Source: Onthophagus taurus (Eukaryota > Arthropoda > Insecta > Coleoptera > Scarabaeidae). From it: 64,000 nucleotides of DNA. The position numbers and the translations under genes were made by a program. Numbering within the stretch: the stretch's first letter is position 1; each line of letters starts with the position of its first letter. A model generated the notes under the pieces. It searched no databases, was not told the DNA's origin, and saw only the letters and a program-made list of their open reading frames with translations. Of this stretch, positions 11,213-20,388 are shown piece after piece. Location of the stretch: assembly GCF_036711975.1 (NCBI RefSeq), contig NC_091976.1, positions 4,216,001-4,280,000 of the forward strand, read 5' to 3'.

Positions 11213-11371
11213 AGCAAATCGTTTCACAACAATCTGATATTAAACAGTGCGAATGAAATGAGCGCGAAATTATACAAAATGTGCGTAAAATGTGTCTCCT
11301 GCGCTTCATATCACGTGATATCATGCTTACATGATAGCACGAAAGCTCACGTGACGTGAGCATAGTGTGTT

Positions 11372-12141
11372 CCTACCTTAAGACTCATAAAAGTATTGTA
11401 GATGCCAAACCATACGATGATTTTACTGTCACCAAAAAAGAATGCATCGGGCATGTACAAAAAAGACTTGGAACGCGACTGAGAAACGTGAAAAAAAGGG
11501 CTGAAAGTCTGGGCGGTAGAAGTATGTTGACCGATTTATTACGGTTTGGCCATTCGCCGAAACACGGATTCCGTTGAGAAGATGCGGAATAAAATTTGGG
11601 CTACTTTATATCATAAAATTTCGACGGACGAGAAGCCGCAGCACGACAAATGTCCTGTAGGCAAAGATTCTTGGTGCTCATGGCAGAGAGCTGCTGCTTT
11701 TCAGACTGTTGAAATTTATTCTCACAAGCCGGCGATGCCAATGAAAGTTTTTAACGCCATTACGAAAATCTACGAAGATCTCACAAGGGATGATCTTCTT
11801 TCTCATTGTCTAGGAAGATATACACAAAATGCAAATGAGAGCTTAAACGCAATGGTTTGGTCGATAACTACGAAAACGATATCGAGCGGCAAAGATATTG
11901 TTGATATAGATGATGGTTTTCAAGGTTTATTAGAGATAATGAACGAATTATAATTAAAAATCGGTTATGAATGTTACAATTGTTGCCTGGAAATAGATGA
12001 ATGCCGAGTCAAAGCCGCTAACTACTCATCATCTAAAACGAGAAAGGACGCCAGGAAAGAACAAACATTACTCAGAAAGGAGGAAGGGGAGCACCTTTTG
12101 GATCAAGAAGGCGTGTTGTACGGTGCAGGGATAGCAGAGTG
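11372..12141 (+). pseudogene. Kolobok/Mutator-like transposase, 5'-truncated copy
   Basis: The sequence starts abruptly with THKSIVDAKPYDDF and continues KKECIGHVQKRLGTRLR, then shifts frame near 11540. After RRNTDSVEKM come HKISTDEKPQHDKC, DSWCSWQRAAA and YTQNANESLNAMVW. The last contains the third catalytic acidic residue. It ends LYGAGIAE and a stop at 12139-12141. It matches, in order, the second half of the fuller copies at 12469-14202 and 58130-60013. The first two thirds are missing, and the join lies at the right edge of Harbinger-2. Confidence 0.82.
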
Positions 12142-12198
12142 AAGGTAAAAGGTGTATTTTTTAAGATTTCTTATAGTGAAGACGTATTGAAACTTTAA

Positions 12199-14796
12199 GG
12201 GGTCATATACGTTTCTCAACTTAAAAAAATCGATTTTTTGTTATATACATATTTTGAAAGTTACATCTTTTACGAACATTTTAAGTCTACAATTGAGTCG
12301 ATATTTGAATTATTGATGAAGTTATAGCCGTTTGAACAAAACCGGTCGAATAACTCGTTATATCGTTATAACGTGTTATTGTTAAACACCGTACGAATTT
12401 ATTTAGTTGGTAATATTTTAGCTTTAGTGCGTGTGTTTTCAATTGATTTCAATCAATTTCAATCAAAAATGCCACGACGCGTAACTGTTGACCGGAAGGG
12501 TCCGCCAGCAGATAACAGAAGACCTTCTCGGTCCGTAAAAAGAGTTCCTCCATCAAAAAAAAGAATAGACTCCGAAAAAGCTACGATTAGTGCATCGGCG
12601 AAAAAATTAAAAGTGGTTAAAGATTGCGAGGTGAGCGTAGACTCTTCTTTCGGCTACCGAATTTTAAACTTTGTCACTGTATTTACGGCTATTAGTGCTG
12701 GTGTACAGTGCAAAAAATGTGGTGGTGACGTAAATTTTATGGAAGATGACATTCGGGGCCTTGGATTCAAAATTGTTTTACATTGCGATAAGTGTGAGCC
12801 TACGCGTATTCCATCGTGCCCTCAAATAGATAAAGCTTATGAAATAAATAGACGATTTGTTTTTGCAATGAGAATTGTAGGATTGGGGCAATCTGCTATG
12901 CGGAAGTTTTGCGGACTAATGGATTTACCAAAACCTGTAGGCCAGTCAACGTACGATGCCATTATACGAAGCATTCACAGTGCTGTAAAAACTGCTAGTT
13001 GTGTCTTGATGAAAGAAGCGGTTACTGAAGAAAAAATAGCGACGAAGGAAAAAGGAACCATTGATGATGAAGCTGGAATTGCCGTTTCCGGGGATGGAAC
13101 CTGGAAAAAGCGAGGCTTCTCTTCTCGTTTTGGCGTGACTACACTTATCGGAATTTTGACAGGGAAAGTTGTAGATATTCTGGTAAAATCATCTTACTGC
13201 AAAGCCTGCGAATTTTGGGAAAAAAGAACTAACACCGCTGAATATGAGGAATGGAAACAAGAACATGAGTGTTTCGCAAATCACACAGGCAGCGCAGGAA
13301 AAATGGAAGTGGAAGGAATGCAGGAAATGTTTCAACGGTCCGTAGAACTGCATGCAGTAAAATACCTGCATTATATCGGGGATGGTGATTGTAAGACGTT
13401 TAACTGTATTCTAAAAACAAACCCCTATGATATTCCGGTTATCAAAAAAGAGTATGTAGGCCACGTACAAAAGAGAATGGGAACTCGTCTTCGTGCACTA
13501 AAGAAAAACACGAAAGGTCTTGGAGGAAAAGGTAAACTAACGGGCAAATGTATAGACGAGTTGCAGACATACTACGGTTTAGCCATCAGGAGAAATGCGG
13601 ATTCAATGGAAAAAATGAAAGCAGCTATCTGGGCGACGTTTCTTCATAAAATTTCAACAGATGAAAAACCACAACATGAAAACTGTCCTTCTGGAGAAGA
13701 TTCGTGGTGCTCCTGACAACGAGCGTATGCTACCAACACTCTTACTGGCTATAAACATAAGACTGCTCTTCCCCAGAATATCTAAGATGCAATTCGACCC
13801 ATCTATGAAGATTTGAGCAGAGACGATTTGTTGTCAAGGTGTGTTGGCGGATATACGCAGAATAACAACGAAAGCCTGAACGCTCTTATCTGGAAGATTG
13901 CTTCAAAAGAGACTTATTGTACTGCTGTAACTGTTGAAATAGCCGCATACATTGCAGCAGCAATGTTCAATAAAGGTCACATGAGCCTGTTAACAATGTT
14001 GCAGACATTGAATGTGTCTATAGGTAATGCAGCCTATAACATGTGTCAGGAAATCGATGCCCAACGGATTTGCACGGCTGAACTTAGGACGCTGGAAGCG
14101 ACAAAAGAGAGCCGAATTCGTCGCAGACAAAATCGATTACGATTGCTGGACGGTCATACTGTAGATGAAGGTCAGCTTTATGGCGCAGGCATCGCCGATT
14201 AGTGGTAAGTAACATTTTTCTACAAGTTTACTTTTGCAAAACTTTAAACGTATTTTTCTCAAAACACGACTTTTAAATACGGTGGGCACGATAACTACCT
14301 CACCATTTGTCCGATTAACTTCATCTTGTATATACGCGTTCCTCATATGATTCTTTATCGGTTGACGAGAGCTTTTTTTGAAAAGATCAACGATGTTAAA
14401 TATGATCAAGAAATATAACTCCTTTTTCGATCAAAATTATAACAAGTTTTTCAAAGTACAACCCATACGCGCAATAATTTTTTTTTTTTTAAATCCCCTC
14501 GTTAACCGTGAAGTAGGGTCCCAAAGAACAACAAAAGCTCAAAAAATTTTGTTTCAGATCAATTCTAGAAGCTGAACAACACCCACCACTTCTTCCTGCG
14601 CGAAAAAGGACGTCCTACCTCAATGCAGTTACAGACGTCATATTTTTCTGTATTTTGTTTTTTATATGTTTCTCCATTTCTGTAAAACTTAACCTTTGTA
14701 ATAGAAAAAAAAACAATTTAATTGATCTAATAATTTTCTAAGAATCCTCGGTGGTAGTTATACCATTTTTCAGAATCGATAAACGTATATGACCCC
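12199..14796. mobile_element. Complete Kolobok/Mutator-like transposon with TTAA target duplication
   Basis: The ends are perfect mirror images: TTAAGGGGTCATATACGTTT at 12195-12214 and its reverse complement at 14781-14800. The outer TTAA on each side (12195-12198 and 14797-14800) is best read as the target duplication, leaving a 2,598-bp element that starts GGGGTCATATACG. A TTAA duplication is typical of the Kolobok and piggyBac superfamilies. The encoded protein is not piggyBac; it resembles a domain that protein databases label Mutator-like transposase. Together these favour Kolobok. It sits just downstream of a truncated relative. Confidence 0.88.
12469..14202 (+). pseudogene. Kolobok/Mutator-like transposase, two nonsense codons
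   Basis: The ATG at 12469 starts MPRRVTVDRKG and the frame is continuous to 14202 except for TGA at 13714-13716 and a TAA near 13783. The basic start is followed by two CxxC pairs (CKKCGG and CDKCEP), which may bind zinc. Conserved blocks are VSGDGTWKKRGF (first D), HYIGDGDCKTF (second D), HVQKRMGTRLR, EKPQHENC and NNNESLNALIW (E). The C-terminus is LYGAGIAD. Read through, it would be 577 residues. Two stop codons and no frameshift suggest a recent loss of function. Confidence 0.85.
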
Positions 14797-14800
14797 TTAA

Positions 14801-15203
14801 ACGCATTTTTCTAGAAAGTATGTTTTTCAAATTGGCAAGCACTAGAATTTAAACAATTTTCATCAGATTGATCTGAAATTTTAACTGTGGCTTCTCAGAT
14901 AGACTCTCTAGAGAAGTACACACGATTATTCCAGTTAACTAACATTTCTTTCTTACAAAAAAAAAATAAAGTCGCTTTTGTTGCCATTTTGCGAAAAATT
15001 CATAAATTTCAATAATCATGTGTACTTCGCAAAACTTTTAAATTTAAATTTTGACTACTTTTTTTAATTTGTTGTTTTTTTTAGGAATTTTTTTTTGTTA
15101 CTTTTCAAATTGAAAATTTGACGGTTTTCTGTTTTATTTTTGTTCTTGCTTGTTGAACGCTAGGATTAGTGGATTAGTGTTTTCTATGAAAATTTTTATT
15201 GTT
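14801..15203. other. AT-rich spacer without recognised features
   Basis: I see only AT-rich sequence with long A and T runs between the TTAA duplication of the Kolobok-like element and Harbinger-3. No open frame, repeat pair or motif could be supported. Confidence 0.6.
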
Positions 15204-15206
15204 TTA

Positions 15207-15340
15207 AGCTAGGTACATAGTGTCGACAAAGTCGCGGCGACAAAGACGCAAAGAAGTCGCATTCAGTATAAAATGCATGTAGTGTTCATAGTAACTGCGA
15301 CAAAGACATTGTCGCGGCTGTGCGCGACTTAGTTGCATCT
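15207..15340. repeat. Left subterminal CGACAA/TTGTCG-rich region of Harbinger-3
   Basis: Repeated short words around TGTCG, CGACAAAG and GTCGCGGC occur on both strands. A matching cluster lies at 17735-17826 beside the right end. Such clusters are likely binding sites for the MADF protein or the transposase, by analogy with Harbinger elements whose second protein guides the transposase to the ends. Confidence 0.7.
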
Positions 15341-15580
15341 CGACAAAGACGCACCCATACGCAGCCTAGTGTAACGTAAATAGTGCCGTAAAATTTGTGT
15401 TCATGCTATCGCGTCAGTGTCGCTGATATTAAAAAAAGTTGAAAAATTCGCTATTCCGCATGTTTATATTTTTGTTTTAAGTTGTAGAGGGCGCTCAACT
15501 CGAGTTACATTCAGCTTATATTAATATAAGTTAATCGTTGTAGAACGAATACGTTTGTTTGTTAACAATACTTGACAATA

Positions 15581-17367
15581 ATGTTTGACATCGAAAAATT
15601 TATTGATGCTATTGAAGAGCGTCCAGCTCTATATAATTTAGCAAATAACGACTACCATAATCGTGACTTAAAAATTAGGTTATGGGAAGAAATCGGAGAA
15701 ATAATGTATTTAGATTGGGCTAAGTTAAATAATAAAGAAAAAAACGAAAGAGGTAAGTTAAAGTGTAATAATGTACTTTATTTCATGAAATAATTTAAAT
15801 GTAATCATATTGCCAAGAAAGTGCACCTACAGAGGACACAAAATAGTCGGCAAATTTTTCCCTCGTAGCTAATGCAATATTTGAACCACCTCCAGTCGCA
15901 ATAGGCTCAATATTATCGAATTGAAAATCTTGTACCTCGTCATTGTTGTGCGACCCATGATTATCTTTTCTTATTACAAAATTATGTAGTATACAAGCTG
16001 CCTTAACAACATCTGTAACAAAGTCGGGATCTAAATTTATTGCAGTATGGAAAATTCTCCACTTATTAGCAAGGATTCCAAAGGCACATTCAACATAACG
16101 CCTTGCTCTCGAAAGTCGGTAATTGAATATTCTCTTTCTGACGCTCAAATTTTTTCTGCTATAACCTCTTAAAACATGTTTACTACAACCGAAGGCATCA
16201 TCTGCTACAATCACCATTGGTGTTTTTATTTTTGTTTGGAGTATAATGTTATCTTCCGGAATGTTTAACGTGTTGCTTTGTATTCTCTTAAACAACGAAG
16301 AATTTTTGAATACATTACTATCTCCACTTTTTCCATATGCACCTACATCAATGGCCGTAAAGCAGTAATTGCTATCTACCAAACCAAGTAACACAATAGA
16401 GAAAAAATGTTTATAATTGTAGTATAAAGAAGCACTATGTGGTGGTTTAACAATTCTGATATGTTTACCATCGAGGGCTCCAATACAATTTGGAAAATTG
16501 CTATTCCGGAAGAAATCGTCTGAAATTTTTTTCCACTGTTCTTCTGTGGGTTCCGCTAAAAACTCGTTCACCATAGTATTCCATACAGCACAACATGTTT
16601 CTCGAATAATATTGGACACAGTTGATACACCAACACGATACTCAAATGCCAATGATCTGAAGGAATTGCCCGTTGCTAAGAATCTAAAACGTAGGAGCAT
16701 ATTATTATAAAACTTTTAAAATCATATTATTTTAGGAAAAACCATGCAGAAAAAATGGAAGTCTGTAAGAGACAGCTTTAATCGAGAGTTAAGACTTCAG
16801 AAATTTCAGAAAAGCGGAGACTCGGCAACAAACAGAAAAACGTACGAATATTTTAACAAGCTTTTGTTTCTCTTGCCCAATTCTGAAAATCGTGAAACAG
16901 CTACTAATGTTTCGGTACAACTAGACGATAACGGAAATAATAATAACCTCAGTGAAACTCCATCTACATCTGGAACTCATAAAAAGAAGCGCAAAAGCAA
17001 TTTTGAAGAAGAACTACTAAACATTTTACAATCCAAAAAGGCTAAATCTAATGACATTGAAAACGATAGTGATAGAATGTTTCTTCTGTCGTTTTTAAAC
17101 GATATGAAGACGTTGTCTCTTCAAACAAAAAACTGGGTGAAAATGCAATTTATGCAAATAATGCAGCAAGCTACAACGGGGTTAAATGTCGGTCAACTTT
17201 CTCATGCAATAAATGTCGGACCATCAACACCTCAAATTAACCGACATTCAATTATACCCTTTAATTGTGAATCTACAGGCCATTCATCACAAAATTTTGA
17301 ATCTCCTAGTCCAGCTGCGTCGTCGACAATGGATTCCGATATATATGATATGTACACACATTTATAA
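15581..17367 (+). CDS. MADF-BESS protein of Harbinger-3, two exons, intact
   Basis: Exon 1 (15581-15752) codes for MFDIEKFIDAIEERPALYN and ends GAAAGAG before a donor GTAAGT. Exon 2 (16736-17367) follows TTTTAG. The join gives NERGKTMQKKWKSVRDSFN and completes a MADF DNA-binding domain (about residues 5-90). A basic KKKRK tract may be a nuclear signal. A BESS-type segment (SDRMFLLSFLNDMKTLSL) lies near residues 160-185. The spliced protein has 267 residues and ends YDMYTHL. AATAAA follows at 17376-17381. Its exact role is inferred: in Harbinger systems the second protein helps nuclear import and DNA recognition by the transposase. Its intron contains the whole transposase exon 2 on the opposite strand. 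Confidence 0.88.
15777..15782 (-). promoter_or_regulatory. Polyadenylation signal of Harbinger-3 transposase
   Basis: AATAAA on the minus strand lies 12 bp past the transposase stop, in the 42-bp gap between that stop and the 5' splice site of the opposite-strand MADF gene. Its position supports the end of the transposase transcript inside the MADF intron. Confidence 0.65.
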
Positions 17368-17696
17368 TAATATTTAATAAATGCTTTCGTTATTACTTAC
17401 CTGAGTGTTATTGCTACCCTTTCTTGAACAGTTATTCTTTGCATAATATTCCAATTTTTCTTTGAGACCGTATTTTTAACATTATTGCATAATGTATCAA
17501 ATGTACTAGGTGTCATACGGTAATAAGCAAAGAACTTATCTTCATTCTCGCGTAATGTTATATGTAACGTGTGAAACTGTCCGTTAGTAAATCTATTTCT
17601 ATTTATTGGATGAACAGAATATCTCCTCTGTCTTCTTTTCTTTCTTAAATGTCTGACAGCTAGTAATGCTACACAAGCATCATCAACGAAATCCAT
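15795..17696 (-). CDS. Harbinger-3 transposase, two exons, intact
   Basis: Exon 1 runs from the ATG at 17696 (MDFVDDACVALLAV) to 17401 and ends CTCAG before a donor GTAAGT. Exon 2 runs 16683 to 15795 after GTTTTAG. Splicing gives [20 protein letters not shown] and a 394-residue protein. The DDE_Tnp_4 catalytic positions are all present: IGALDGKHIRI (D), IVADDAFGCSK (D) and YVECAFGILANKWRIF (E). Exon 1 holds a basic KKRRQRRY tract and the RMTPSTFDTL helix. The short gaps between opposite-strand exons (42, 52 and 33 bp) leave little intron sequence free of coding on the other strand. Confidence 0.9.
17376..17381 (+). promoter_or_regulatory. Polyadenylation signal of Harbinger-3 MADF gene
   Basis: AATAAA starts 9 bp after the MADF stop, in the 33-bp gap before the end of transposase exon 1 on the other strand. 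Cleavage downstream would produce a 3' end that overlaps that exon in antisense. Confidence 0.65.
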
Positions 17697-17984
17697 CTTT
17701 GAATTGCCAACAAACTGCACTACATGACGAATTTGTTCGACAATGTCGTGTCGCGGACAGTTTCAATTACTAGCGACAGCGACACGACATTGTCGCCGCG
17801 ACTTTGTCGAGACTATGTACCTAGCCTTATGATTATAAATGATAAGCAGTCTGGTCAACCTCTGGACAAGTGGCTAGAAAGGCTACTTGAAACTTAAAAC
17901 CGTCCAAAATAGATACAGAGAAGTAACGTCAAAGAAACAGTTGCACAGACGGGTAAAATGTAGTAAATTGAAGAAAAAATCTCC

Positions 17985-18019
17985 GTGTCTACATATAAAC
18001 TGACTTTATATGTAGACAC
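17985..18019. repeat. Perfect hairpin, 15-bp stem and 5-nt loop
   Basis: GTGTCTACATATAAA at 17985-17999 is followed by five bases and its exact reverse complement at 18005-18019. No element boundary was recognised around it. The neighbouring DNA from 17830 to 18246 holds no supported gene; a 34-codon open stretch near 18093 was not recognised. Confidence 0.8.
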
Positions 18020-18246
18020 AGAACGTTCAACGTCTTTTAACTTGCAAACTTCATTTTATTTTATTTAAGTTCTTTAAATAACAACTGGTATAATGGACTT
18101 TGATTATAGTTCAAAATATATTGAAGAGAAAAGGACGTACAAAGACAAATTATCAGAAATTAACGAATTTGTTATTACCAAGCCAGAACTACAATAGATA
18201 ATAATGCGCCTTTACATGACGTCGACAGTCGCAGATGGGCCTTATA

Positions 18247-19503
18247 GAGGGTGTTTTTTTAAGCTAGATAGAACTTACGAAAAGGTTAACTGTCAAACGA
18301 ACTGTGATACTGCGCTCACTTTTTGATATTTATGATCAGTATACTCTGGCAAATCATCATGAAGAGATTGACGCTTGAACAACGCTACCAAATTATCCAG
18401 ATTTACTTTGAAAATCAGTCATCAATTCGCATAACTTATAGACGACTTCGTGATTTGTATGGCGCACATAATCGTCCATCTGAGCAAGCCATCCGTCGAA
18501 CTGTGGATAGATTTCATACCACATACTCTCTAAATGATGCAATAAAATCAACACGTCGAAGAAATGTGCGTGCTGAAGAGAATATCGCCGCTGTAAACGA
18601 ATGCGTGGAAGAAGATTCAAATTTATCGATTCGTCGTCGGTCGAAGGAATTAGGGCTTTCTCCGTCCACTACGTGGAAAATTTTGCCCAAAGATCTTGAC
18701 CTACACCCGTTTAAGATCCAGCTGGTGCAGGAATTAAAACCACGAGACCATCATATGCGTCGTTCTTTCGCTGATTAGACTCTAGAGCAGTTGGAAACTG
18801 ATCCGATATTTTATCGCAAAATTGTGTTCAGCGATGAGGTTCTTTTTGGCTTGACGGGCCGCATATGGAGTGAAACCAATCCACTACAGACTGCATTACA
18901 TCCAGAAAAATGTACCGTTTGGTGTGGTTTGCACGCTGGTGGCATCATTGGACCTTATTTCTTCAAAAATAGAGTCGGTGCTCGCGTTACGGTCAATGGA
19001 GATCGTTACCTCACCATGATCAATGATTTTTTGTTTGAAAATATGGATGATATTGATCCGGGCGAAATGTGGTTTCAACAGGACGGCGCCACGTGCCATA
19101 CAGCGACCGCAACCATCGACTTATTGAAATCAAAATTTGGCGATAAGTTGATTTCGAGAAATGGACATGCCAATTGGCCTCCAAGGTGGTGCGATTTGAC
19201 ACCTCTCGATTATTTCCTTGGTTTATGCTGATAAGCCAGCAACAATTAATTGACACCTTGGAGGCCAACATTGTTCGTGTTATTCGTGACATACGGCCAG
19301 CAATGCTCGAAAAAGTGGCCCAAAATTGGACTTCCAGAATGCGCTTCGTCAAACAGCCGCGGTGCCCATATGCTCAAAATCATTTTTAATTGTTAAATGC
19401 CATGAATTGATCTTTCGATCAAAAAAATTTTTTGGTTTAAAATTTAATTTTTTGTGTTACTTTTTTCAATTTAAAGTTCTATCGGGCTTAAAAAAACACC
19501 CGT
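18247..19503. mobile_element. Second DD41D mariner-like transposon, decayed
   Basis: TA at 18245-18246 and 19504-19505 flank inverted ends that share GGGTGTTTTTTTAAGC and then GATAGAACTT. The first two bases differ between the ends, so the outermost edge is uncertain by a base or two. It carries one broken transposase gene. Its protein is distinct from that of the element at 5272-6928 although the catalytic spacing is the same. Confidence 0.87.
18359..19389 (+). pseudogene. DD41D mariner-like transposase, multiply broken
   Basis: The ATG at 18359 starts MKRLTLEQRYQIIQIYFEN with a typical N-terminal helix-turn-helix and RPSEQAIRRTVDRF. An in-frame TAG at 18776-18778 interrupts it. The DDE part then shows FSDEVLFGL (D), QQDGATCHTA (D) and LTPLDYFLG (D), with 41 residues between the last two. 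After GLC a stop and frameshift follow near 19215-19245. The C-terminal part then continues as IDTLEANIVRVIRDIRPAM in another frame. The gene has lost function. Related genes are common in insect genomes. Confidence 0.87.
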
Positions 19504-19505
19504 TA

Positions 19506-20048
19506 CATCCCAAGAAACGACAATAATTTATATCTGCTACTGTTGAAAACATCTCACACTTGGGTGACTTGTGTGCACCACTTAATTATAAAGCAAACAG
19601 GTTGGTGAGCAGAAAAACAACAAAATGAGAGAAATAACAAGGAGCTGTTTTAATTTGAACATTTTTAGTAAGAAAAGCTCCAATGTCCAAGTTTGACTTG
19701 GAACCATAAGAAAGTAATCTTAATTTTCGACAAAGAATCTGAATCCAATATTATCGCATTTGTAGAAAACCAACCTATATATTTTATAAGCCGATCTTGG
19801 CTCATATCTTGTAATCATAATGGTGAAATACGTCATATTTTGAAATATATCTTGAATATATCTCATCTCAACCTCTTTAGCCAAGATGAGTCCTTTTCAA
19901 AACAATTATTATGGACATTTCAAAACATTGCGTGAAAATTAGATTATTAATATTTGGGTTCTTGGTTATAATTTAAAAAATGATGCTTATACAGAAGTTT
20001 GAACGACTCATAATAATTGTGCAGAGAGTTGCATGATATCCAGTACAC
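19506..20048. other. AT-rich spacer left of the foldback element
   Basis: No gene, repeat pair or element end could be supported. An 80-codon open frame at 19693-19935 has no recognisable domain and is most likely chance. Confidence 0.5.
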
Positions 20049-20057
20049 AGAAAAATA

Positions 20058-20381
20058 ACCGGTGTGAAGACAGCAGTAAAAGATAGCAGTAAAAATTTCC
20101 GATGATACCCGAACGCCCATAGACGTCCGTAATACCGGACACACGGGGGCCCAATTTTTTCAAACAAAGAAACATTACATTATCAACTTAAGAAGTTAAT
20201 TACAGTAAATTAAAAGTAATTAGACAAAATTAAAATATATTTATCACTAATATCAAGGTACAATCAGCAATTTTAATTAAAATAACTGGCTGCAGCTCCC
20301 GTATTGGTTCGAAGATCCGAACTAAACTTTATATACGCCTTCTAGGCATGATAAGAAGTATATTTATCGAAAGAAATTCCG
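20058..20381 (+). repeat. Left terminal inverted repeat of the foldback element
   Basis: This unique segment matches 28630-28953 in reverse complement with only scattered substitutions and equal length. It includes a GC-rich block around ACACGGGGGCCCAA about 75 bp from the tip and short internal palindromes such as GTCCGTAATACCGGAC. Confidence 0.93.
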
Positions 20382-20388
20382 CTTGCAA

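Larger units (their letters stand above)
8712..11365. mobile_element. PIF/Harbinger element 2, left end missing
   Basis: It has the same two-gene interlocked layout as Harbinger-1 and -3: MADF exon 1 (plus), transposase exon 2 (minus), MADF exon 2 onward (plus), transposase exon 1 (minus). The right subterminal region at 11270-11365 is rich in palindromes such as ATCACGTGATAT and CTCACGTGACGTGAG. No matching inverted arm was found left of 8712, where the RAG1-like fragment begins, so the left end was probably deleted. Coordinates are approximate at both ends. Confidence 0.7.
15207..17826. mobile_element. Complete PIF/Harbinger element 3 with TTA target duplication
   Basis: The 2,620-bp element is flanked by TTA at 15204-15206 and 17827-17829, the expected Harbinger target. 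The inverted ends match over about 37 bp. The left reads AGCTAGGTACATAGTGTCGA; the right, read inward, is GGCTAGGTACATAGTCTCGA; both continue CAAAGTCGCGGCGACAA. Subterminal regions are dense in CGACA/TGTCG words. Both genes inside are open and correctly spliceable, so this copy may be autonomous or only recently silent. Confidence 0.93.

Noticed and set aside
12199-14796. Classification of the TTAA-flanked element as piggyBac
   Set aside because: The protein lacks the piggyBac DDE_Tnp_1_7 motifs and the C-terminal cysteine domain; it matches the other Kolobok/Mutator-like copies instead.
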